NCBI GenBank assembly: GCA_017521985.1
Contig: JAFXAZ010000040.1
Span: forward strand, 1 to 63,124
DNA from: Lachnospiraceae bacterium
GTDB taxonomy: Bacteria > Bacillota > Clostridia > Lachnospirales > Lachnospiraceae
Direction: 5' to 3'
Length of the DNA stretch: 63,124 nucleotides
The number at the start of each line of letters is the position of its first letter. Position 1 is the first letter of the stretch. Made by a program: the position numbers and the translations under genes. A model generated the notes under the pieces. The model had not been told where the DNA came from. It searched no databases and saw only the letters and a program-made list of their open reading frames with translations. Positions 53,620 through 61,600 of this stretch are shown piece after piece.

Positions 53620-55827
53620 TCAACTGCTTCGATACTCTCCCGGTGTCATTCCGGTATATTTTTTAAATCGTCTCATGAATACTCTGTCATCCTCATATCC
53701 AACCTGAACACTGATTTCTTTAATACGCATATCTGTATTTTTAAGCAGCTCCTTCGCCTTTTCCATGCGCAGATTTGCCAGATAATCCGATGGCTTCATA
53801 TCCATTTCATTTTTAAACTCTACGGAAAGTGTCACAGAGCTGACACCCAGATATTCCGCCAGCGTATTCATAGTAAGTTCCGGATTGTGACAATTCTCTT
53901 TCATGTAAACAATAGCCTCTGCCACTACATCAGACACGCTCACTGTCTTACCGGAATGACTATCAATAATCATATTGCACACTTCACACAAGAGCTCACC
54001 GAACTCCTGAATATTCATGCACTGTGATAACGTAAATACATTATAAAAATTGTCAAACTGCGCTTTATCACCCTTCCACTCAGAAAGCAAAATGTGAATG
54101 ATATCATTAGAAAAAATACGGAAGGAATACAAGGAAACTTTTTCTCGATTTAATTTGCCGCAAATATCCTTTACCGTTTTTTCTACAGCCATTTTATCTC
54201 CGGTTCTAATTGCCTGCTTTAAACGCTGCAAATAGCTATCCGGCAACATACTCACATATTCCTTTTGAGCAACTTCGGTAAATCGAATTACTTTACTGTT
54301 ATCCAACAACAGATAGTTATCAAAAGCATTTACCGCTTCCAGATAAGCCTTGGACGCTTCCGTAAAATCGCTATGACAGTCACTACATGCAATCACATAA
54401 TCATTGCCTGCCTTCCTACTGATTTTCAGCATACTTTGCATAATTTCCTCTATAGCAGCTTCTGTATCCGCATACAGCACAAACAGGTTCTGATTATTGT
54501 TAATCAAGTGAATACCGTAACCTTCCACCTCCGGCTTCTGACTGATTGTCTGCAGTATCTCTGCATAAGTACTATTTTCATCAGCACGCTCTCTGCTTCT
54601 CATCAACACCACCAGATACTGGTCATACAGCACGCAAAGTCCTGCCCTTGCGGCTTCCGCCACAGCCTCTTCCTTGCTTTCAAAATCTCCCCGGATAAAG
54701 TTTCGGACAAAACGGGTTTTCTTCAGTATCAAACCTTCCATTTCCGTTCTCTGATATGTGGTAAGTAACGTCTGGATACCACTTTCAATCTTGTTTAAAT
54801 CATAAAAAGAATCTTCATTCAAAAGATTATTTAACTGTTTGATTTTGCTGACAAACCCTTTGGATGCAAAAATAATGATTCCACCGGCCAACAGCATACA
54901 CATCAAAAGCAGCATAAAAATAGCCCACTGCTCGGTCAGCACCTTATCATGATATACATCCATGGACTGCAGTGTACCATAGCAGATTCCGCTGTTGCCT
55001 TGCTGTGCCGTGAATAAGTACTCGTTTTTTCCTATGAAAACTTCCTTTTGCACCAAATGCCTTTTTGACTGCGCGTCTGCATATTCCGCCTCCAAAAATG
55101 ATATAAGCTCTGCTTCAGGGATTCCACCTCCTCCCCTTGTAACAATGACCTTGTCATCGTAAAGCAAGAAGTCATAACGCATGCCATTTTCACCATCCGT
55201 AAGTAATGCATCATAATAGCTGCAAGGGATAAAAAAGATCAGCGAGTCCTTAAAATCCACTTTCACCGTTCTGGCAAAAACAATATATCTATCTTCCGTC
55301 AGATAACTTTGGAGCAAAGAACCACCAATCCCTTGCTCCGGTAAAAATTGTAATCTTTTCGTTTTTACCGTAGCAAACTCCAAAAAATCGGCGGTTGAAA
55401 TTGCGGAAAATTCTGCCCCGAATTTCTGAAACATCCATTTACTCATGGAAGAGAATGGATGAAAAAAGTAATCGTCTTCATGATAGTGATAAAACATAAA
55501 ATCAAAGAATTGACTTACCGTAGTATATCCCCGCAAAGATTTTATCAATTCTTCTGCATACTCCGGCTTTTCGGTCAGACGAAACCGTGTATTCTCGTCC
55601 ATCAGACCAATCTGCGATGTAATATTATCCGTGATCTGCATATCATTTTCGTGTCGATTCACAATCCCGGAAAGATACTGCTCATTTCCGGACATAAAAT
55701 CAGAATATACCGTATTTACCAAAAGTCGGTAGGAGTAAATTCCCATTGCAGCTAAAATCAAAACAATAACTACAATATATCCAAATATAAATAATAACAC
55801 GTTATATGACTTTAACTTATTTTTCAT
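53620..55827 (-). CDS. Membrane-bound AraC-family regulator (YesS-like)
   Basis: A 735-aa one-piece receptor and regulator. Two membrane helices (about 10-32 and 290-312) flank an extracellular sensor of about 250 residues. The cytoplasmic part ends in an AraC-type double helix-turn-helix (NPELTMNTLAEYLGVSSVTLSVEFKNE and DMRIKEISVQVGYEDDRVFMRRFKKYTGMTPGEYR). Bacillus YesS, of the same plan, activates rhamnogalacturonan genes. The start overlaps the M20 gene by 11 bases, and the AGAAGTGG upstream is a fair ribosome-binding site. It should control this cluster. Confidence 0.88.
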   Translation of the reverse strand: MKNKLKSYNVLLFIFGYIVVIVLILAAMGIYSYRLLVNTVYSDFMSGNEQYLSGIVNRHENDMQITDNITSQIGLMDENTRFRLTEKPEYAEELIKSLRGYTTVSQFFDFMFYHYHEDDYFFHPFSSMSKWMFQKFGAEFSAISTADFLEFATVKTKRLQFLPEQGIGGSLLQSYLTEDRYIVFARTVKVDFKDSLIFFIPCSYYDALLTDGENGMRYDFLLYDDKVIVTRGGGGIPEAELISFLEAEYADAQSKRHLVQKEVFIGKNEYLFTAQQGNSGICYGTLQSMDVYHDKVLTEQWAIFMLLLMCMLLAGGIIIFASKGFVSKIKQLNNLLNEDSFYDLNKIESGIQTLLTTYQRTEMEGLILKKTRFVRNFIRGDFESKEEAVAEAARAGLCVLYDQYLVVLMRSRERADENSTYAEILQTISQKPEVEGYGIHLINNNQNLFVLYADTEAAIEEIMQSMLKISRKAGNDYVIACSDCHSDFTEASKAYLEAVNAFDNYLLLDNSKVIRFTEVAQKEYVSMLPDSYLQRLKQAIRTGDKMAVEKTVKDICGKLNREKVSLYSFRIFSNDIIHILLSEWKGDKAQFDNFYNVFTLSQCMNIQEFGELLCEVCNMIIDSHSGKTVSVSDVVAEAIVYMKENCHNPELTMNTLAEYLGVSSVTLSVEFKNEMDMKPSDYLANLRMEKAKELLKNTDMRIKEISVQVGYEDDRVFMRRFKKYTGMTPGEYRSS

Positions 55828-56938
55828 CTTCCACTTCTCCCAATAAACGGGCAATTTTTATTGCAATTTCAAGTCCCAGAGCAAGAGAAGCCTTTTCAAT
55901 CCATTCTTCCCTGGTATGTTCACCGTCCCCTTGATATACACCTATGCAAATTGCAGGAATCCCCAGTGATAACGGAATATTACAGTCTGTAGAAGCACTT
56001 TCGAACGCTACCGGCTCATGAATAATCCTCTCAATAATAGGCTTGCAAATATTTTTTAGCCTATCAAGTTTTTTATCATCAATATTGCTGCAAGGTCTGT
56101 CTCCTATTTTTTCTACCAGTACCTGCACCTTTTCACTTCTTGCATTTTCAAAAATCTCTTCAAACTTTCGGCACATCATTTCCAGACATTCCTTATCCGT
56201 GGAACGGTATTCACAAAGCATTTTTGCACTCTGCGCTATTGTATTTATGGATGTCCCTCCTACAATACTTCCTACATTATAGGTAGTAATACTTCCGGCT
56301 TTTTGGGGTATTTGCACTTTATAAATCTCAGAAATAATTTCTGAAAGTACATGTATTGCATTTGCGTTGCCAAATTTCTGAAAGGAATGACCTCCTTCTG
56401 TCAGCACTTCCACTTCGTAACGGTGGGAACCTACACATCGGTCACTTATCTTATTATATGAGCAATCAAAGGATATAAACTGCTTGATTCTTCCATCGAA
56501 ATCCTTAAAAATCTGCCTGGTGCCTTTCAAATTTCCGAGGCCTTCCTCACAAGAATTACAGACAAACAAAATTCCTTTTGGTGGTACCATTTTGTTTTCA
56601 ATAAAATACTTTGCAAGCATCATAAGCACCACTACGCTTGCCGTATCATCTCCTACACCAGGGCAATGAATCTTCTCACCATCATCTATGTAAGGCATCG
56701 ACTCCGTATCTGGAAAAACCACATCGGTATGAGCTGCAAAAACAGTAATGTCGTTGCTTCCCTCACAATTTAACGGGAAAATAACATTTATGGCCTCATC
56801 AATGTATACTCCCTTTGCTCCGGCTTTTTCCAACCAATTTTTGCAGTATTTGGCCCTTTTATACTCCATATGGGAAGGTGCCGGGATTGCACACAATTCC
56901 CGAAGTGTATCTAACATTTCCTTATACTTTTCTTTCAT
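55817..56938 (-). CDS. M20-family peptidase (PepT-like)
   Basis: A 373-aa metallopeptidase of family M20. Metal ligands: His in FAAHTDVVFPD, Asp in GVGDDTASV, Glu-Glu in CNSCEEGLG, Asp in FDCSYN and His near the end in GDGEHTREEW, all present. A dimerisation domain interrupts the catalytic fold. Members cut tripeptides or remove amino-acid groups. Its role in a pectin operon is not obvious; it could deacylate a sugar amide. The ATG is preferred over the in-frame GTG two codons before, though no strong ribosome-binding site is seen. Confidence 0.83.
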   Translation of the reverse strand: MKEKYKEMLDTLRELCAIPAPSHMEYKRAKYCKNWLEKAGAKGVYIDEAINVIFPLNCEGSNDITVFAAHTDVVFPDTESMPYIDDGEKIHCPGVGDDTASVVVLMMLAKYFIENKMVPPKGILFVCNSCEEGLGNLKGTRQIFKDFDGRIKQFISFDCSYNKISDRCVGSHRYEVEVLTEGGHSFQKFGNANAIHVLSEIISEIYKVQIPQKAGSITTYNVGSIVGGTSINTIAQSAKMLCEYRSTDKECLEMMCRKFEEIFENARSEKVQVLVEKIGDRPCSNIDDKKLDRLKNICKPIIERIIHEPVAFESASTDCNIPLSLGIPAICIGVYQGDGEHTREEWIEKASLALGLEIAIKIARLLGEVEDEK

Positions 56939-56946
56939 AGTCACTT

Positions 56947-58482
56947 TTATTCTATCGTTTTCATGGATCCGAAATCTATTCCGGACAGATTGTCCACCTC
57001 AAAAATATGACGCATATTCTGCTCCTTCTTCTTCAGCTTCATATTAGAAAAAGCAATATTTTTGAAGGTTTGCTCCTCATCAAATCCAATCAAAAAGATC
57101 GATGGCTTGTCTGTTTTTTCCACTTTATGAATATTCCCTTCTCCGTAAAAAATGGTATATCCCTGACCTAAAAGAACACAGTTTTCATAACTGATGTCTT
57201 CAAGCATTGTCAGCTCGTTTGCACCTTCTCCATCATTATTGCATGTATAAGCTGCACTAATACGGACATTCGGCATAATACTGTCATACACATGAATATT
57301 CTTGATCAGACCGCCACGCTTTCTGGTAGTCTTGATGGTAAAGCCTACGCTGCTCATGGTCAAATCTAAATTCCATGCCACAACATCCTCGCATCCGCCT
57401 GAAAGCTCACTTCCTATAGCGATACCTCCGCCGTCGCCTTTGATATCAAATATTCTCACATGCTTTGTCGGACGATTCACCACATTTCCTTCCGGATTTC
57501 TGCCGGACTTAATGGCAATACAATTGTCACCAGTATCAAAGCTACAGTCAAATACAGTTACATTGGTAGAAGAGTCCGGATTTAACCCATCCCCATTGTG
57601 AATACCACGGGTATTGATACTGCAGCCATGTACAACCACATTGTCACAATATATTAAATGTACATTCCAATAAGGCCCTTTACCTAAGTTCACATTGGAA
57701 ATCACCACATTTTCCGTATTGCGCATCTCAATCAATCTTCCTCGTAGTCTTCCGTTAATTGTAGCAATGCCTCTGTCAAAAGTGGCAAGTTCTTCTTCAT
57801 TTAAGCTCTCAATATAGTCCTTTGTAAACTCGATAGCACTTTCTTCCATCTTTTCCATAAGAGGAATGCCGCCACCTATGATGCTGCCTCCACGAATGGT
57901 AATATCCCTGGTATTGCATGCACCATCCTTATCAATGTCTCCCACATTGATGAGTGATTGATAGCAAAGCATGTGAAGTCCTTCTGACCTGGATGGCACC
58001 AATGGAAGATAGTCACTTGGGTCATTACTTCCCATGAGTACTGCATCTTGTTCTAAATACAGTTCTGTACCACTACGCAAGGTCAATGCCCCTGTCAAAT
58101 ACCTTCCATTTGGGAAATAAACCACCCTTCCGTCTGCCTCATCTAACGCTTTTTGCAAGGCTTTTGTATTCAAGGTTTTGCCATCTCCTATTGCAAAGTA
58201 TGGCGCTTTGGTTACATCAAGACGAGGGCGAAAAACTGTTGTGGTAAAAACTGCTTTATCCAGCAACATTTTTTTACCACTCAAACACAAATACAGCACT
58301 GCTTCGTAGCTTGTATTTTCTTTTAAATTACAAAAGGACACATTTGTATTTTGGGTTTGTATGCACTGACTATCTGAAAGGGTAATTTCATAATAATCCG
58401 CTTCCATAAGGGAAGCCTCCCTCTCAAAATAAATGTACATTTCCTGTTCATAACAAACAGCATTTAGGCCTCGTTTCATCAT
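56947..58482 (-). CDS. GH28-family protein with altered catalytic motifs
   Basis: A 511-aa beta-helix protein with an N-terminal fibronectin-like domain (about 1-90), then the GH28 fold (TKAPYFAIGDGKTLNTKALQKALDEADG). The NTD position reads GDGLNPD, but the DD motif is DTGDNCIAIKSG (second Asp replaced by Asn) and the GHG region is GDGGGIAIGSE, with no His. The RIK region is TIKTTRKRGG. The first Asp of the DD pair, the general acid, is kept. It may be a modified exo-enzyme or inactive. No signal peptide. Confidence 0.8.
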   Translation of the reverse strand: MMKRGLNAVCYEQEMYIYFEREASLMEADYYEITLSDSQCIQTQNTNVSFCNLKENTSYEAVLYLCLSGKKMLLDKAVFTTTVFRPRLDVTKAPYFAIGDGKTLNTKALQKALDEADGRVVYFPNGRYLTGALTLRSGTELYLEQDAVLMGSNDPSDYLPLVPSRSEGLHMLCYQSLINVGDIDKDGACNTRDITIRGGSIIGGGIPLMEKMEESAIEFTKDYIESLNEEELATFDRGIATINGRLRGRLIEMRNTENVVISNVNLGKGPYWNVHLIYCDNVVVHGCSINTRGIHNGDGLNPDSSTNVTVFDCSFDTGDNCIAIKSGRNPEGNVVNRPTKHVRIFDIKGDGGGIAIGSELSGGCEDVVAWNLDLTMSSVGFTIKTTRKRGGLIKNIHVYDSIMPNVRISAAYTCNNDGEGANELTMLEDISYENCVLLGQGYTIFYGEGNIHKVEKTDKPSIFLIGFDEEQTFKNIAFSNMKLKKKEQNMRHIFEVDNLSGIDFGSMKTIE

Positions 58483-58507
58483 ATATCCTTCCTGTTCTAG
58501 TTTCTTT

Positions 58508-58591
58508 TCACAAACTTAAATTATGCATGGGACTTCTCCTTTGTTAATTATTTGAGATTTAACACCTTCATTTTAACAAATTCGAAGTCCC
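58508..58591 (-). promoter_or_regulatory. Leader of the GH28-M20-AraC genes with a possible uORF in a hairpin
   Basis: The 135-base gap between the surface gene and GH28 has nested inverted repeats: GGGACTTC (58529-58536) with GAAGTCCC (58584-58591), and TTGTTAA (58541-58547) with TTAACAA (58573-58579). Inside, on the minus strand, AAAGGAG (58542-58536) lies 7 bases before a 6-codon reading frame MHNLSL (58528-58508), whose start is in the hairpin arm. This could be a leader-peptide or operator structure. Confidence 0.4.
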
Positions 58592-58617
58592 TTCACTATA
58601 CAATTGTCAATTTGCGT

Positions 58618-61600
58618 TTATTGTTTTGTCTTTCTGTTTTTTAGTCCGATAAATCCGCACAGCACTATGGTAACTACCATAAGCATGAACCACAGTATCA
58701 GATTGCTGTTATCACCAGTGCTTGGGCCGGAAGCCTCCGCAGGAGTAGACTCTGTACTATCCGCAGCTTCTTCATCATTGCTGTCTTCACCGGATGTATC
58801 GTCATCCTGTGTATCGTCTGTATCATCGCTTGCAGCTGCAAGGATTGTCAGCTTACTATCAACACTGCTTCCATCTGCGTACAGCAATGTAACAGTGTGC
58901 TCACCTGCTGAAAGAGTCTCCAGATATTCTGTCTTAAAGGTCACTATAGTGGAGCCTTCCTTCACGGTATAGTTTGCTGCATCTACCTCTCGATTATCCA
59001 TCTTTACACCAGTCAAGTTCTTTAATTCACCTGTACAATGAACAGATACCGTAGCATTAGAACCCTTGCTATAAGACGTAACGGTTCCTTCCACGATAAT
59101 CTCCGGTTTTGCGGTCGGGCTAGCTGCTGCTACCAGTGCTTCCCTGGCTGCCTTCACCTTTGCTGTCATCTCATCTACACTTGCCTGTTCTGCTGCCGCA
59201 AGATTTGTAGCCAGTGCTTCTGCCTCATCCAGCATTGCCTGATATGCATTCCAAGAGTCTGTGGTGTAGTCAGACTGAGTCAGAGAATCAGCCTGTGCCA
59301 GCTCTGCTTCCAGGGCGGTGTAGTCTGCAGCGGACAACTTCAGATATTCAGGACCATTCTTTCTGTTCAATACCGTACCAAAGGTCGGTGTATCTACAAA
59401 TGGTTCTCCCACAATCGCAGTCATAGTACTTGTAGTTAAAATATCTGCATCATTGATAGCTACATCTGCAGTAGTATCTCTCATGATCTCCGGGTCAAAA
59501 ATCAAAGTATCACCAATCTTAAAATGGATACCTACAGAACCATCCGGATAATTGATGGCACCGATTTCAATGTCATAATATTCTCCACCATCAAATAATG
59601 TAGTATCCAGAGCCTTGTCAATCTGACCAACTTTGTTGCCATTCTGACGCTTCTGTAATTCTACCTGGTTTGTGTTAATACAGATAAAATATCCATCTGT
59701 ACTATTCGTAATAGCATATGCGTTTTCATTTGCCTGAGCAAGAACAAATCCATGCCATGACGTCCTACTGTCTATCTTATACTGGAAACAAAGGATGTCT
59801 CTGATTCCAAGACCAGGTGTATACATAGTCTGTCCAAGTCCACTGCTTAAGCTTGCGTCTCTGGTGATTTTCAACTCGTCCGCTTCCACAGACACCAGCA
59901 ATTCTCTACTGGTTACACTTGCCCAATCCTCCGCTCTCAGTTCCTCAAAGGTCACATACTGAATACTTCTGTTTAACTGGGCTGTGCGAATCGCCTCTGC
60001 TAATACTGCTTTTGCCTGATTTACAGAAATCTGATCCTGCTCCTCCGGTGTATCCAATACGGTCTGTGCCGCAGTAATAGCTGCATCAAGCATTGCATAA
60101 GTGCCATCCTCATACAAACCACCGGCACTGATATCACTTACCTCTGCAAGCAATGTCTCTGCCTCTGCAATAGTTTCCTCTAATGCAGTGGTATCCAACG
60201 GATTTGCTGCCAGATATTCATCTCTAGTCATGGTCTTGAAGGAATATACTGCTCCGTTATTTGCTTCTACAGAATCGGCAATTCTGGATTCTGCTACCGT
60301 TCTTGCGGTTACAGTCCAATAATATGTCGTATCATACACAAAGAACTCATCATTATCAAAATAGTAATTTCTTTTAATAGTTTCAATGGTTCTTGCATCG
60401 GACATATCACTGTTCTTGGAAATCTTTACTACATAATCATCTGCCCCACCTGCAACAGACCATTTTAATAAAACATTAAACGGATCTACCTTCTGATTGC
60501 CGTTAGAAGGAGCGTACATGTCAAATTCGCTTATAGGCTCCTTTGTATTGGTAGAATCGGTAAGGATACCTATTCTATCCATAGAAGGAAGCTTGTCTGC
60601 CCATGCAATGCTGGAGTCTGTCAGTGTGAAATCATGTGCATCTACATTGGTAAACGGATTACTTGTAGTTATAATATTATCATCGCCAACATCATTTGAA
60701 TCGGTAAAGTTTATTGTACCGTGGTTATAAATCAGGTTCTCATGTATATAGCTGCCCTGAGAAGCGAATAAACCTACACCGTCACTTCCACTCTCCTCCG
60801 CTGTAGTAACTTCATCAAATAATTTTACCAATAATGGGTAACGCCCTTTTACCTCTGCCTTCTTCGCATCTGAAAGCGCCAGATACTGCTCGTATGCAGA
60901 CATAAACACGTTACTAGTACGTTCATTACGCTCCACTATAGTATAATCTTTAAAATTATCACTGCCTCGAATAGAGGTTAGCGTAGCTTCACGACCATTT
61001 GCTATGATATTATGGATAACCACATGCTCAGAACCTGAGTTTGTTAAAAAACCGCTCGGTACATTTTCCATAATATTGCCATAAGCATAATTTTCACGCA
61101 ATCCTTCATCAAAGTAAATAGAGTTAGGATTCCAATCTTGGCTGTTAATACCTATATCATGAATATAATTGTAACGCACATGAGTACCTGTGGCTCTTAT
61201 ATCATGTGGAGCATAGATTGCACCCATATCAAACACTCCAGTCGGTCCTCCTGTAATTTCGTTATATTCGATAATACACTCCTTCACATACGCAAGATAA
61301 ATAGATGAATTGTTCATATTCTGGAATAAATTATGTGAAACAACATTGCCGGTACCACAAACCCTTACATTGCCTGAATTTGGATTTCCTGTTGTGTGAA
61401 TATAACAATTCTGCAGGAAGTTTTCTTCCGGTGTATAATCAAAATCTCGCGAACCCTCTTTACCGATAAGTACCGGATAATTCATAGTCTTATAAATTTC
61501 AGAATAAATGATACCACTCTGCTCACCAGCAATTCTTACACCGTATTTCAAATTACGTAAAGTACAGTTCTGTATGAGTGTTTCCTTACAACCAGTCATA

